From NCBI GenBank assembly GCA_024649995.1, contig JANKMX010000001.1:28441-92440 (forward strand): DNA of 64,000 nucleotides. Direction: 5' to 3'. Below the pieces are notes generated by a model. It did no database searches. It was not told the DNA's origin and saw only the letters and a program-made list of their open reading frames with translations. The DNA is from Gudongella sp. Lineage in GTDB: Bacteria; Bacillota; Clostridia; Tissierellales; Tissierellaceae. Positions 25,767 to 34,429 of the stretch are shown in pieces (within the stretch, counting starts at the first letter, position 1; each line of letters opens with the position of its first letter). Made by a program: the position numbers and the translations under genes.

Positions 25767-27161
25767 ATGAAGCTATTTAATTCATTGACAAGAAAAAAGG
25801 AAGACTTTGTTCCACTGGTGGAGGGGCAGGTTAGCATGTACAACTGCGGACCCACGGTTTATAACTTTATCCACGTCGGAAATGCAAGACCGCTTGTTAC
25901 CTTTGACACCCTCAGAAGATACTTCATATACAAGGGCTATGACGTAAGGTTTGTACTGAATTTCACGGATATCGACGACAAGCTTATAAACAAGGCCAAG
26001 GAGGAGAACATAACAGTCAAGGAGGTTGCCGACAGATACATCGAAGCCTTCAAGGAGGATGCTGGGGCCCTGGGGATATACCAGTACAACACCATCAATC
26101 CCAAGGCCACCGACTATATATCCCAGATGGTTGACTTCATAAAGGCCCTGGAGGAAAAGGGAGCGGCCTACGAGGTTGACGGGAATGTCTACTTCAGCAT
26201 CGAGAGTGCCAAGGATTATGGGAAATTGAGCAAGAAGAACATAGATGAGCTGGTAAGTGGTGCCAGAATAGATGTGAACGAGGACAAGAGGAACCCAATG
26301 GATTTCGTCCTTTGGAAAAAGGAGAAGCCTGGGGAACCATCATGGGATAGCCCATGGGGAAAGGGAAGACCCGGCTGGCACATTGAGTGCTCTGTAATGG
26401 CAAAGGCACTTCTGGGTGAAACCATAGACATTCACTCTGGAGGAGAGGACCTTCAGTTCCCACACCACGAGAATGAGATTGCACAATCTGAGACCCTTTC
26501 AGGAAAGCCATTTGCAAAATACTGGCTCCATAATGGCATGCTGTTTGTTGACAATCAGAAGATGTCCAAATCCCTTGGAAACTTCTTCACTCTGAAGGAA
26601 ATCCAGGAGGAATATGAAATGGAGGTCCTGAGGTTCTTTCTCCTTTCAGCCCACTACAGAAAGCCAATCAACTTCAGTAGGGAGATCATGGACCAGAACA
26701 GGAACGGTCTGGAAAGGCTCTACAGTGCCAAGAAGAATCTGGAATTCCTCTTGGGCAAGGACCTTCCCGAGAGCCTGGGAGATGATGATTCAGTCATGGC
26801 AGAAATCGACGCCTTCAAAAGAAGCTTCGAGGACAGCATGGATGACGACTTGAACACTGCGGATGCAGTTGCGGCAATATTTGACCTTGTCAAGTACACA
26901 AATTCAAATTTCTTGGAGGAACCATCCAGAAAAACAGTTCAGCACTCATATGATACACTTATGAAGCTGGCCAGGGTTCTGGGAATTCTTACAAGGAAGG
27001 AAGAGATCCTTGATGAGGAGATACAAAGGCTGATTGAAGACAGGAATGAGGCAAGAAGGAACAAGGATTTTGCAAAGGCAGACCAGATAAGGGATGAACT
27101 GCTGGATCAGGGAATCGTTCTTGAGGACACGAGAGACGGTGTAAAATGGAAAAGAGTATAG
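25767..27161 (+). CDS. cysS: cysteine--tRNA ligase
   Basis: Class I synthetase that charges tRNA-Cys. The 464-residue protein has a zinc-site Cys27 (MYNCGPTVYNFIHVGNARP, HIGH motif as HVGN at 36-39), further zinc ligands in WHIECSVMA and GGEDLQFPHHENEIAQSE, and the KMSKS loop KMSKSLGNF. The frame is open to 25704, but that crosses the terminator hairpin. ATG 25767 with AAGGAGG is the correct start. It overlaps mrnC by 16 bases. Confidence 0.96.
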   Translation: MKLFNSLTRKKEDFVPLVEGQVSMYNCGPTVYNFIHVGNARPLVTFDTLRRYFIYKGYDVRFVLNFTDIDDKLINKAKEENITVKEVADRYIEAFKEDAGALGIYQYNTINPKATDYISQMVDFIKALEEKGAAYEVDGNVYFSIESAKDYGKLSKKNIDELVSGARIDVNEDKRNPMDFVLWKKEKPGEPSWDSPWGKGRPGWHIECSVMAKALLGETIDIHSGGEDLQFPHHENEIAQSETLSGKPFAKYWLHNGMLFVDNQKMSKSLGNFFTLKEIQEEYEMEVLRFFLLSAHYRKPINFSREIMDQNRNGLERLYSAKKNLEFLLGKDLPESLGDDDSVMAEIDAFKRSFEDSMDDDLNTADAVAAIFDLVKYTNSNFLEEPSRKTVQHSYDTLMKLARVLGILTRKEEILDEEIQRLIEDRNEARRNKDFAKADQIRDELLDQGIVLEDTRDGVKWKRV

Positions 27162-27592
27162 CTGTCAAATCCTTCAGGGACGTCAATGAGGGCTTGAAGG
27201 GTGAGGACCTTAGGATGATGTCTCCCCTGCAGCTGGCATATATTGGCGATGCTGTTTTTGAACTGCTTGTTAGAACTGCAATCATGTCCAGGGATGTGAA
27301 TGTTAACAAGCTCCACAAGGAGGCGACAAAGTACGTGAAGGCCAATGCCCAGGCAGAGTCAGTACTAAAGCTGGATGAGCTGCTTACTGATGAGGAAAAA
27401 TCCTTCATACGAAGAGGGAGAAACGCAAGGATAAACTCCTCTCCAAAGAATGTTGATCTGAGGGATTACAAGTATGCCACAGGCTTTGAATGCCTCTTGG
27501 GCTATTTATACCTGTCGGGAAATGAAGAAAGGCTGTTGGAGCTTTTCAGGCACATATACCTGCATGATACAGAAGGGGGAAATGACAAATGA
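27146..27592 (+). CDS. mrnC: mini-ribonuclease III (MrnC)
   Basis: A 148-residue stand-alone RNase III catalytic domain without a dsRNA-binding domain, which matures 23S rRNA ends in Firmicutes. The active-site motif is [14 protein letters not shown] (Asp35), and the C-terminal helix has [17 protein letters not shown]. The start overlaps cysS by 16 bases and has only a weak ribosome binding site, so translation is probably coupled to cysS. The stop overlaps thyX (ATGA). Confidence 0.93.
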   Translation: MEKSIAVKSFRDVNEGLKGEDLRMMSPLQLAYIGDAVFELLVRTAIMSRDVNVNKLHKEATKYVKANAQAESVLKLDELLTDEEKSFIRRGRNARINSSPKNVDLRDYKYATGFECLLGYLYLSGNEERLLELFRHIYLHDTEGGNDK

Positions 27593-28380
27593 AGGTTGAA
27601 TTGTTGAGATATACTCCAGAGGGTGAGAAACTGGTTGCCTCAGCTGCAAAGCTGTGCTATTCCCCTGTGGGAATAAGTGACATTGAGGAGGGGCAGGATG
27701 ACAAGAAGGTTGCTTCATTTCTTAAGCTCCTTATGGATCTGGGACACGAAAGTCCCATTGAACATGTCAGCTTTACATTTGGTATAGAGGGAGTATCAAG
27801 GACCTTGACCCACCAGCTGGTGAGACATAGGATAGCCAGCTTTTCACAGCAGTCGCAAAGATATGTAAGGCTTAACCAATTTGAGTATGTCATACCTCCT
27901 CACATCGAATCAGACCCTGAGTCAAGGAGTATTTTCATCCAGGCCATGGAGGCTGACCAAAAGGCATATGACGAGATTTCAAAGCGTTTGTTTGAGAAGC
28001 ATTACAAGAGGTACCTTGATGAGGGCAGGAAAGAGAAGGATGCTAGGCAAAGAGCTGAGAAGGAAGCCATCGAGGATGCAAGATACGTGTTCCCCAATGC
28101 CTGTGAGACGAAAATCGTTGTGACCATGAATGCAAGAAGCCTGATGAACTTCTTTGCACTTAGAACCTGCAACAGGGCCCAGTGGGAGATCAGAGACCTG
28201 GCAATCCAGATGCTAAGGGAAGTCAAGAAGGTTTATCCTGTCCTGTTCAGTCATGCAGGCCCAGGCTGTGTTAACGGTCCTTGCCCTGAAGGGGAGATGA
28301 CCTGTGGAAGAATTGTGGAGGTCAGGGAGTTTTTCAAGGACCTTGATGAGAAAATAGCAGCTGAGGCTGCGGTTGAATAG
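27589..28380 (+). CDS. thyX: flavin-dependent thymidylate synthase
   Basis: Makes dTMP from dUMP using FAD, NADPH and methylene-tetrahydrofolate. The 263-residue protein carries the ThyX motif [15 protein letters not shown] (from residue 79), with the upstream [19 protein letters not shown] and the C-terminal [16 protein letters not shown] short C-terminal addition contains [17 protein letters not shown] with three cysteines. ATG 27589 overlaps the mrnC stop by four bases. Confidence 0.96.
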   Translation: MKVELLRYTPEGEKLVASAAKLCYSPVGISDIEEGQDDKKVASFLKLLMDLGHESPIEHVSFTFGIEGVSRTLTHQLVRHRIASFSQQSQRYVRLNQFEYVIPPHIESDPESRSIFIQAMEADQKAYDEISKRLFEKHYKRYLDEGRKEKDARQRAEKEAIEDARYVFPNACETKIVVTMNARSLMNFFALRTCNRAQWEIRDLAIQMLREVKKVYPVLFSHAGPGCVNGPCPEGEMTCGRIVEVREFFKDLDEKIAAEAAVE

Positions 28381-28392
28381 AGGAGAGTTTAT

Positions 28393-29136
28393 ATGAAAGA
28401 AATGTATGTATCCGGGAGAAATCCCGTTATGGAGCTTCTGAAATCGGATAAGCAGGTGGATAAGCTGTATGTCCTCAAGGGAGACCTGAAGGGCTCCATC
28501 AACAAGATTATGGGAAAGGCCAAGGACATGGGAATAGTCATACAGCAGGTTGACAAGAACAAGCTTGATTCCATGGCGGATGGCAATGCCCATCAGGGGG
28601 TTGTTGCCCTTGTAACTGGCTATGAGTATTCAGAGGTGAAGGATATGCTTCAACTTGCAAAGGGCAGGAATGAGTCCCCCTTTATCCTAGTACTTGATGG
28701 CATAGAGGACACACATAACCTGGGAGCCATAATAAGGACCGCAGAGTGCGCGGGAGTGCATGGAGTGGTCATACCCAAGAGACGGGCTGCAATGGTGAAC
28801 CAGACCGTGTACAAGAGCTCTGCAGGGGCTGTAGAGCACATGATGGTGGCACAGGTGGGTAACATCTCTCAAACCATCGAAGACCTAAAGAAGGAAGGCC
28901 TGTGGGTATATGGTGCTGATATGGATGGAGAGAACCAGTACTTCAGGACTGAACTAAAGGGGGCAATTGCCCTTGTGATCGGAAATGAAGGTAAGGGTCT
29001 TTCCAGACTTGTAAAGGAAAAGTGCGATGTTCTTGTAAAGATTCCAATGACCGGGAAGGTTGGCTCACTGAATGCTTCCAATGCTGCATCGATTCTCATT
29101 TATGAGGTTGTGAGGCAGTCCTATGAAGGGAAATAA
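28393..29136 (+). CDS. rlmB: 23S rRNA (guanosine-2'-O-)-methyltransferase RlmB
   Basis: SPOUT-fold SAM-dependent RNA methyltransferase of the TrmH/RlmB group, 247 residues. An N-terminal substrate-binding domain (about 1-80) precedes the knotted domain with LVLDGIEDTHNLGAIIRTAE, GNEGKGLSRLVKEKCD and the SAM-binding IPMTGKVGSLNASNAASIL. RlmB modifies G2251 in E. coli 23S rRNA, but paralogues of this clade can act on other sites. GAGGAGAG precedes ATG 28393. It overlaps rae1 by 14 bases. Confidence 0.92.
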   Translation: MKEMYVSGRNPVMELLKSDKQVDKLYVLKGDLKGSINKIMGKAKDMGIVIQQVDKNKLDSMADGNAHQGVVALVTGYEYSEVKDMLQLAKGRNESPFILVLDGIEDTHNLGAIIRTAECAGVHGVVIPKRRAAMVNQTVYKSSAGAVEHMMVAQVGNISQTIEDLKKEGLWVYGADMDGENQYFRTELKGAIALVIGNEGKGLSRLVKEKCDVLVKIPMTGKVGSLNASNAASILIYEVVRQSYEGK

Positions 29137-29647
29137 AAAGCCCAAGGAGTACCTTTTCGTGGATGGCTACAACATCATCAATTCCTGGGAAAACCTTAAG
29201 GAAATTTCAAAGGTGGACCTAGAACAGGCCAGGATGACCCTTGTTGAAATTCTGGCGGAATACAAGCATTACTCTGGGATTGAAATATTTGTGGTGTTTG
29301 ATGCCTACATGGTTAAGGGTAACAACAGGAGTGAAGAGGAGTACAAGGGTATAAGGATAATATATACAAAGGAAAATGAACTGGCAGACCACTACATTGA
29401 AAAGGCTCTTGATGAAATGGGCCGTGAAATGCGGGTAAGGGTTGCAACCTCTGACTGGGTTGAACAGCAGATAATACTTTCAAGAGGTGGGATCAGGATT
29501 TCTGCCAGGGAGCTTCAGGCGGAAATAGAGGATGAAATGAGAATGGTCAACAGAAAAAGGAAAAGACTCAATACAAGAAACGACATATCAATCGGCAGGC
29601 TGGAGGATCAGGTTATGCACAAGCTTAAGGACTGGAAGGGAAAATAG
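29123..29647 (+). CDS. rae1: NYN/PIN-like endoribonuclease Rae1 (YacP)
   Basis: A 174-residue NYN-domain ribonuclease. The acidic active-site motif is FVDGYNIINSWENL, with later ADHYIEKALDEM and VATSDWVEQQIILSRGG. In Bacillus the orthologue cleaves mRNA inside the ribosomal A site. The C-terminal tail is basic (NRKRKRLNTRND). It lies between rlmB and sigH as in most Firmicutes. The ribosome binding site is modest, in keeping with the overlap with rlmB. Confidence 0.93.
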   Translation: MKGNKKPKEYLFVDGYNIINSWENLKEISKVDLEQARMTLVEILAEYKHYSGIEIFVVFDAYMVKGNNRSEEEYKGIRIIYTKENELADHYIEKALDEMGREMRVRVATSDWVEQQIILSRGGIRISARELQAEIEDEMRMVNRKRKRLNTRNDISIGRLEDQVMHKLKDWKGK

Positions 29648-29672
29648 TCATAATCATCAGGGAGGTTTCACA

Positions 29673-30320
29673 ATGGTCTTCAAGGGACAAGATTCAGTAA
29701 GCGGACTAATTTATGACAAGATGTCGGACGAGGAGATTGTAAAGCTGGCCAACGGTGGGGACCTGCTGGCCTTGGAACACCTTATATACAAATATAAGGA
29801 CCTTATAAAGGTAAAGGCCAAGGTCTACTACATTGTTGGAGCCGACCGGGATGACATTATCCAGGAGGGCATGATCGGACTCTATAAGGCCATAAGGGAT
29901 TTCAGGGATGAGAAAACATCATCCTTTAGAAATTTTGCGGATATCTGTGTCACCAGGCAGATGATCACTGCCATCAAAACCGCTACGAGACAGAAGCATT
30001 TGCCCCTGAATGGCTATATATCCCTGAACAAGCCTATTTACAGCGACGGGACATCAACCATGGCTGAAACCGTAAGCAGCGACGGAGCCACAGACCCAAT
30101 GGAGCTGTTCATCGGAAAGGAAGATCTTGATGAGACAGAGGAGAAGATAAACAGCATGCTAAGCAGTCTTGAACGGCAGGTTCTCACCTATTATGTGGAG
30201 GGGAGAAGCTACGAGGAAATAGCCCTTGACCTCAACAGACGGGTCAAAAGCATAGACAATGCCCTTCAGCGAATCAAGAAGAAGATTGAAAGATATTTGA
30301 TCAATAATAAAATCACCTAA
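29673..30320 (+). CDS. sigH: RNA polymerase sigma-H factor
   Basis: A 215-residue sigma-70 family factor of the SigH/Spo0H group, which drives early sporulation and competence genes in Firmicutes. Region 2 includes DLIKVKAKVYYIVGADRDD and IIQEGMIGLYKAIRDF, and region 4 includes LERQVLTYYVEGRSYEEIAL. Region 3 is reduced, as usual. GGGAGG precedes ATG 29673. Its presence suggests a spore former or a descendant of one. No terminator with a T run follows, though a TTCCAT/ATGGAA hairpin occurs near 30340. Confidence 0.95.
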   Translation: MVFKGQDSVSGLIYDKMSDEEIVKLANGGDLLALEHLIYKYKDLIKVKAKVYYIVGADRDDIIQEGMIGLYKAIRDFRDEKTSSFRNFADICVTRQMITAIKTATRQKHLPLNGYISLNKPIYSDGTSTMAETVSSDGATDPMELFIGKEDLDETEEKINSMLSSLERQVLTYYVEGRSYEEIALDLNRRVKSIDNALQRIKKKIERYLINNKIT

Positions 30321-30408
30321 AGATGGAGGGGGAAGCTCTTCCATGCTCAAGTATGGAAACTGCAGGAGTGAAAAGTATAAATTTCCTCAACGCAATGCAG
30401 AATGAGTA

Positions 30409-30437
30409 TTGACAAGGGTATTAATCAATAGTAAAAT
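30409..30437 (+). promoter_or_regulatory. sigma-A promoter of the tRNA-Thr/tuf transcript
   Basis: A perfect TTGACA (30409-30414), a 17-base spacer and TAAAAT (30432-30437) lie 12 bases before the tRNA. No terminator separates the tRNA from tuf. Confidence 0.85.
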
Positions 30438-30449
30438 ATCTTATTGTAA

Positions 30450-30525
30450 GCCCACGTAGCTCAGGAGGTAGAGCACTTGCATGGTAAGCAAGAGGTCACC
30501 GGTTCAAATCCGGTCGTGGGCTCCA
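30450..30525 (+). tRNA. tRNA-Thr (anticodon GGU)
   Basis: A full cloverleaf of 76 bases: acceptor GCCCACG/CGTGGGC, D arm GCTC/GAGC, anticodon stem CTTGC/GCAAG with loop ATGGTAA (anticodon GGT, codons ACC and ACU), T arm ACCGG/CCGGT with TTCAAAT, discriminator T and an encoded CCA (30523-30525). It is followed by tuf after 66 bases without a terminator. Confidence 0.97.
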
Positions 30526-30577
30526 TATAAGACTAGAAACACCCGGACAAGTTTTCTTAAGCCATGGATAATTCAAG

Positions 30578-31787
30578 GGAGGAATCGAGAAATGGGAAAA
30601 GCTAAGTTTGAAAGAACGAAACCACATGTTAACGTAGGAACAATCGGTCACGTAGACCACGGTAAGACAACTCTAACGGCAGCGATAACATTTGTACTGA
30701 ACAAGAGATTCGGTTCAGGAGAATTCGTAAGCTATGACAACATAGACAAGGCACCAGAGGAGAGAGAAAGAGGAATCACAATCTCAACAGCACACGTTGA
30801 GTACGAAACAGATGCAAGACACTACGCACACGTAGACTGCCCAGGCCATGCTGACTATGTAAAGAACATGATCACAGGAGCAGCACAGATGGACGGAGCA
30901 ATCCTAGTAGTAAGTGCAGCAGACGGTCCAATGCCACAGACAAGAGAGCACATTCTGCTTTCAAGGCAGGTAGGGGTACCTAAGATAGTAGTATTCCTAA
31001 ACAAAGAGGACATGGTAGACGATCCAGAACTGATCGAGCTTGTAGAGATGGAAGTAAGAGAGCTTCTAAGCGAATATGAATTCGACGGAGACAACACTCC
31101 AATAGTAGTGGGATCAGCCCTTAAGGCACTTGAAGATCCAGACGGCCCATGGGGAGACAAGATAGTTGCTCTAATGAAAGAAGTAGACGAGTACATCCCA
31201 CAGCCAGAGAGAGACATAGAGAAGCCATTCCTAATGCCGGTTGAGGACGTATTCTCAATCACAGGTAGAGGAACAGTAGCAACAGGAAGAGTAGAAAGAG
31301 GAATCGTAAAGACTGGAGACAACGTAGAGATAGTTGGACTTACAGAAGAAGCGAGAACAGTAGTAGTAACAGGAGTAGAGATGTTCAGAAAGCTTCTTGA
31401 CGAGGCGCAGGCAGGAGACAACATCGGAGTACTGCTAAGGGGAGTACAGAGAACTGAAATCGAAAGAGGTCAGGTACTTGCAAAGCCAGGATCAATCAAG
31501 CCACATACAAAGTTTGATTCAGAGGTATACGTACTGAGCAAGGAAGAGGGAGGAAGACACACACCATTCTTCAACGGCTACAGACCACAGTTCTACTTCA
31601 GGACAACAGACGTAACAGGAGACATCCAGCTTGAGGAAGGCATCGAAATGGTAATGCCAGGGGACAATGCAAGATTCTCAATTGAACTGATCACACCAAT
31701 CGCGATGGAAGAGGGACTAAGATTCGCCATCAGAGAAGGTGGAAGAACAGTAGGAGCAGGCGTTGTAACAAAGGTTTACGAATAAGA
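30578..31787. repeat. tuf repeat, copy 1 (identical to 46414-47623)
   Basis: By direct reading, 1,210 bases from the GGAGGAATCGAG ribosome binding site to two bases after the stop codon are identical to 46414-47623, in direct orientation. The flanks differ at once on both sides. Confidence 0.9.
30592..31785 (+). CDS. tuf: elongation factor Tu, copy 1
   Basis: A 397-residue GTPase that delivers aminoacyl-tRNA to the ribosome. Motifs are [14 protein letters not shown] (G1), [13 protein letters not shown] (switch I), DCPGHADYV (G3), NKEDMVDD (G4, with Glu in place of the usual Cys/Lys) and SALKALE (G5). The C-terminal beta domains are complete. GGAGG precedes ATG 30592; the frame reaches back into the tRNA but that is chance. 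It is probably co-transcribed with tRNA-Thr. The protein and DNA are identical to copy 2 at 46428. Confidence 0.98.
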   Translation: MGKAKFERTKPHVNVGTIGHVDHGKTTLTAAITFVLNKRFGSGEFVSYDNIDKAPEERERGITISTAHVEYETDARHYAHVDCPGHADYVKNMITGAAQMDGAILVVSAADGPMPQTREHILLSRQVGVPKIVVFLNKEDMVDDPELIELVEMEVRELLSEYEFDGDNTPIVVGSALKALEDPDGPWGDKIVALMKEVDEYIPQPERDIEKPFLMPVEDVFSITGRGTVATGRVERGIVKTGDNVEIVGLTEEARTVVVTGVEMFRKLLDEAQAGDNIGVLLRGVQRTEIERGQVLAKPGSIKPHTKFDSEVYVLSKEEGGRHTPFFNGYRPQFYFRTTDVTGDIQLEEGIEMVMPGDNARFSIELITPIAMEEGLRFAIREGGRTVGAGVVTKVYE

Positions 31788-31790
31788 GTG

Positions 31791-31820
31791 AAAGACTGGG
31801 TCTTTTGACCCGGTCTTTTT
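31791..31820 (+). terminator. rho-independent terminator after tuf copy 1
   Basis: AAAGACTGGGTC (31791-31802) pairs with GACCCGGTCTTT (31807-31818, one G-U), with a TTTT loop and a T run. It separates tuf from rpmG-secE-nusG. Confidence 0.9.
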
Positions 31821-31856
31821 ATGACATGGCCGAGCTTGGGTATGTTGAATTATTTA

Positions 31857-31885
31857 TTGACACAAATAATGATTTGTGATAGGTT
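31857..31885 (+). promoter_or_regulatory. promoter of rpmG-secE-nusG
   Basis: A perfect TTGACA (31857-31862), a 17-base spacer and TAGGTT (31880-31885), about 95 bases before rpmG. The -10 is weak; TATATT at 31885-31890 is a better hexamer but at a 22-base spacing. Confidence 0.55.
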
Positions 31886-31980
31886 ATATTAGTAGTGCAT
31901 TAATAATGGGAGATTGTGCCCAAATTAGTTGATTTCATATATAGAGATAACACCATGGGTGAAAGTAGGAGGTGTGATAG

Positions 31981-32130
31981 ATGAGAGACAGAGTCACATT
32001 GGCGTGTACAGAGTGCAAGCAGAGAAATTATGTAACCAAAAAGAACAAGAAAAACACAACTGAGAGAATCGAGCTTAAGAAATACTGTAAGTTCTGCAAG
32101 GCGCACACGAATCACAAGGAAACAAAATAA
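31981..32130 (+). CDS. rpmG: 50S ribosomal protein L33
   Basis: A 49-residue zinc-ribbon form of L33 ([19 protein letters not shown] start) with two CxxC pairs (Cys9-Cys12 and Cys36-Cys39). It was found by reading the region between the promoter and secE. AGGAGGTG lies nine bases before ATG 31981. The C+ form implies no zinc-sparing change in this copy. It sits in the usual rpmG-secE-nusG order. Confidence 0.96.
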   Translation: MRDRVTLACTECKQRNYVTKKNKKNTTERIELKKYCKFCKAHTNHKETK

Positions 32131-32151
32131 CTGTTAAAGTAAGGATGTGAA

Positions 32152-32367
32152 ATGATGGCAGGAGCAAACACAGGATCTGTGAGTACAAAGGATAAGATGT
32201 CCACTTACTTTAGAGGAGTTAGATCAGAGCTTAAGAAGGTTATATGGCCTGACAGGAAAGAGCTTATGAACTATACCGGAGTTGTAATATTCATCAGCGT
32301 ACTGGTTGCAGTTATAGTTTATATTCTTGACCTGTTTCTAGGTGGAGTTTTATCGTTTATTATTTAG
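32152..32367 (+). CDS. secE: preprotein translocase subunit SecE
   Basis: A 71-residue single-span SecE. An amphipathic helix with FRGVRSELKKVIWPDRKEL precedes one membrane segment (about residues 43-70). It clamps SecY in the translocon. The ribosome binding site AAGGATGTG allows either ATG 32152 or ATG 32155. Confidence 0.95.
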   Translation: MMAGANTGSVSTKDKMSTYFRGVRSELKKVIWPDRKELMNYTGVVIFISVLVAVIVYILDLFLGGVLSFII

Positions 32368-32378
32368 TAATACAAGGG

Positions 32379-32401
32379 AGGGAAGGGCCCAAGTGGTCCC
32401 T
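32379..32401 (+). promoter_or_regulatory. hairpin over the nusG ribosome binding site
   Basis: AGGGA (32379-32383), part of the only good Shine-Dalgarno (GGGAGGGAAGGG), can pair with TCCCT (32397-32401); alternatively GGGCC (32385-32389) pairs with GGTCC. The purine-rich site is about 20 bases from ATG 32407, much further than normal. Confidence 0.4.
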
Positions 32402-32406
32402 GAATT

Positions 32407-32961
32407 ATGACGGATAAGGATATGAGTAGGGAAGAAAGAGCCAAGGATGCCAAGTGGTATGTGGTGCATACTTATTCTGGTCATGAAAATAAAGTAAAGG
32501 CCAACCTTGAGAAAATGGTAGAGAACAGGGGAATGAAGGATGATATCTTCGAAGTCGCTGTTCCAACTGAAGAATACATTGACAACAAATCCGGGAAAAA
32601 GAAGCTCAAGGAGCGAAAGATGTTTCCTGGATATGTTCTTGTTAAAATGATTATCAATGATGAGTCATGGTATTTGGTCCGAAACACCCGAGGCGTAACA
32701 GGCTTCGTTGGGCCGTCATCAAAACCGGTACCTCTTTCTGACAAGGAAGTCAGAGCACTGGGAGTACAGGAGAAGATGGTATTGCCGGCTGTTGACTTCA
32801 AGGTCAAGGACCCTGTAAAGGTTGTAGCAGGTCCTTTCGAGAACTTTATTGGAACCATTGACAGCATCAATATGGAAAAACGCAAGGTCAAGGTATATGT
32901 TTCCATGTTCGGCAGGGAAACATTGGTTGAGCTTGAGTTCGATCAGATAGAGAGAGTGTAG
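32407..32961 (+). CDS. nusG: transcription termination/antitermination factor NusG
   Basis: A 184-residue NusG with an N-terminal NGN domain that binds RNA polymerase (AKWYVVHTYSGHENKVKANLE, then FPGYVLVKM and TRGVTGFVGPSSKPVPL) and a C-terminal KOW domain (VKVVAGPFENFIGTI). The start is taken at ATG 32407, although the ribosome binding site is unusually distant; ATG 32422 is possible. It follows secE as in most bacteria. Confidence 0.95.
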   Translation: MTDKDMSREERAKDAKWYVVHTYSGHENKVKANLEKMVENRGMKDDIFEVAVPTEEYIDNKSGKKKLKERKMFPGYVLVKMIINDESWYLVRNTRGVTGFVGPSSKPVPLSDKEVRALGVQEKMVLPAVDFKVKDPVKVVAGPFENFIGTIDSINMEKRKVKVYVSMFGRETLVELEFDQIERV

Positions 32962-33025
32962 CCCGGGAGGAATGTCCCGGGATGGATTGATTTATAAGCA
33001 ATGATGCTTTATAAATAGAAGTGCA

Positions 33026-33052
33026 GTGGGAGGGATTATCCCGCTAAACCAC
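33026..33052 (+). promoter_or_regulatory. candidate L1 autoregulatory site before rplK
   Basis: GTGG (33026-33029) pairs with CCAC (33049-33052), enclosing an asymmetric loop (GA against GCTAAA) and an inner GGGA/TCCC stem. This resembles the L1-binding shape shared by 23S rRNA and rplK leaders in many bacteria. An alternative fold pairs AGTGGGA with TCCCGCT. Two more hairpins precede it (CCCGGG pair at 32962-32981; TTTATAAGC/GCTTTATAAA near 32992-33015). Confidence 0.5.
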
Positions 33053-33074
33053 AATGAAATGAGGAGGTGGAATT

Positions 33075-33500
33075 ATGGCAAAAAAAGTCATAGCTCTAGT
33101 TAAATTACAAATTCCAGCTGGAAAGGCAACACCAGCTCCACCTGTAGGTACTGCGTTGGGACCTCACGGAGTAAACATCATGCAGTTTACTAAAGAGTTC
33201 AACGCCAAGACTGCAGACCAGGCAGGAATGATCATACCTGTAGTATTGACTGTATATGCAGACAGATCATTTACATTTATCACAAAGACACCACCAGCAC
33301 CAGTTCTTATTAAGAAGGCTGTTGGAATTGACTCAGGTTCAGGAGAACCAAACAAGAAGAAAGTTGCTAAAATATCAAAGGCTGATCTTGAAGAGATAGC
33401 TAAGATTAAAATGCCAGACCTTAATGCAGGTTCAATTGAGGCAGCCATGAGCATGGTAGCTGGAACTGCAAGAAGCATGGGCGTTGAAGTAGAAGAATAA
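33075..33500 (+). CDS. rplK: 50S ribosomal protein L11
   Basis: A 141-residue L11 of the GTPase-associated centre. The N-terminal [20 protein letters not shown] and the C-terminal rRNA-binding domain with [19 protein letters not shown] are intact. GAGGAGGTGG precedes ATG 33075. It leads rplK-rplA behind a structured leader. Its lysines near the N-terminus are normal PrmA methylation targets. Confidence 0.97.
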   Translation: MAKKVIALVKLQIPAGKATPAPPVGTALGPHGVNIMQFTKEFNAKTADQAGMIIPVVLTVYADRSFTFITKTPPAPVLIKKAVGIDSGSGEPNKKKVAKISKADLEEIAKIKMPDLNAGSIEAAMSMVAGTARSMGVEVEE

Positions 33501-33549
33501 TAAATAGTGGGAGAAATTTTTCGTTAATACCACAAGGAGGTTTTTTAGT

Positions 33550-34248
33550 ATGCCAAAGAGAGGTAAGAATTATCAAGAGAGCATAAAACTTGTTGACAGA
33601 AGCAAGCTTTATGATACATTGGATGCTATTGAGCTGGTACAGCAGACTTCAAAAGCCAAGTTCGACGAAACAATTGAGCTTGCAGTAAGACTTGGAGTAG
33701 ACCCAAGACATGCAGACCAGCAGGTAAGAGGCGCTGTTGTTTTGCCACATGGTACTGGTAAGACAAGCAGGGTTCTTGTAATAGCAAAAGGTGAAAAGGT
33801 TAAGGAAGCAGAGGATGCTGGAGCTGATTTCGTCGGTGGCGATGAAATGGTTGCAAGAATCCAGAATGAAGGTTGGATGGATTTCGACGTTGTAGTTGCA
33901 ACTCCAGACATGATGGGTGTTGTAGGTAGAATAGGTAGAATCCTTGGACCTAAGGGTCTTATGCCTAACCCTAAATCAGGAACTGTTACTTTTGAGGTTG
34001 AAAAGGCAGTTAATGAGATCAAGGCAGGTAAGGTTGAGTACAGAGTTGACAAGGCTAGTATCGTACACGTGCCAATAGGCAAGGTGTCATTTGGTACTGA
34101 GAAGCTTAGAGAAAACTTCATGGCAATCATGGATGCCCTTAACAAGGCAAGACCAGCCGCTGCAAAGGGTAGATACATGAGAACAGTAACAATCTCAAGC
34201 ACAATGGGTCCTGGAATCAAATTAAATCCAGGAAAACTGACTGACTAG
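33550..34248 (+). CDS. rplA: 50S ribosomal protein L1
   Basis: A 232-residue L1 of the stalk that helps release E-site tRNA, and in many bacteria the translational repressor of rplKA. The two-domain pattern is visible: [35 protein letters not shown] and [17 protein letters not shown] precedes ATG 33550. The stop codon abuts the next promoter. A candidate binding site for this protein lies before rplK. Confidence 0.97.
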   Translation: MPKRGKNYQESIKLVDRSKLYDTLDAIELVQQTSKAKFDETIELAVRLGVDPRHADQQVRGAVVLPHGTGKTSRVLVIAKGEKVKEAEDAGADFVGGDEMVARIQNEGWMDFDVVVATPDMMGVVGRIGRILGPKGLMPNPKSGTVTFEVEKAVNEIKAGKVEYRVDKASIVHVPIGKVSFGTEKLRENFMAIMDALNKARPAAAKGRYMRTVTISSTMGPGIKLNPGKLTD

Positions 34249-34277
34249 TTGACAAGAGCAGTTGTTGCTGATATAAT
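34249..34277 (+). promoter_or_regulatory. consensus sigma-A promoter of rplJL
   Basis: TTGACA (34249-34254), a 17-base spacer and TATAAT (34272-34277) form an exact consensus promoter starting at the base after the rplA stop codon. Transcription should begin near 34284, about 17 bases before the L10 leader. Confidence 0.92.
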
Positions 34278-34300
34278 CATCAATGTTAATTAAATAAAGA

Positions 34301-34405
34301 ACCGCAGACAGTAGGAGCCCATAGGCTTAATACCCTACCGAGGTGAGAAATATCTAATCTGGAATTAGGGTCTCTGCGTGTCTGCGTATGAGACCTTTAT
34401 TTTAT
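34301..34405 (+). promoter_or_regulatory. ribosomal protein L10 leader
   Basis: The conserved L10 leader sequence is plain: GCAGACAGTAGGAGCC, CTTAATACCCTACCGAGGT and the closing strand TGTCTGCG. CGCAGACA (34303-34310) pairs with TGTCTGCG (34379-34386). After it GGTCTC (34369-34374) can pair with GAGACC (34390-34395), followed by TTTATTTT, a possible attenuator overlapping the closing stem. Binding of L10 with L7/L12 should repress rplJL. Confidence 0.93.
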
Positions 34406-34429
34406 ACCCGTACAGGAGGTGAAGATAAT

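Noticed and set aside
30855..31424. A 189-codon minus-strand open frame inside tuf, repeated exactly at 46691-47260
   Set aside because: It is the antisense of a highly codon-biased gene; it appears twice only because tuf is duplicated. It has low-complexity Ser/Thr/Leu composition and no ribosome binding site.
33609..34220. A 203-codon minus-strand frame inside rplA
   Set aside because: It is a shadow of a certain ribosomal protein gene, with no promoter, ribosome binding site or recognisable protein features.
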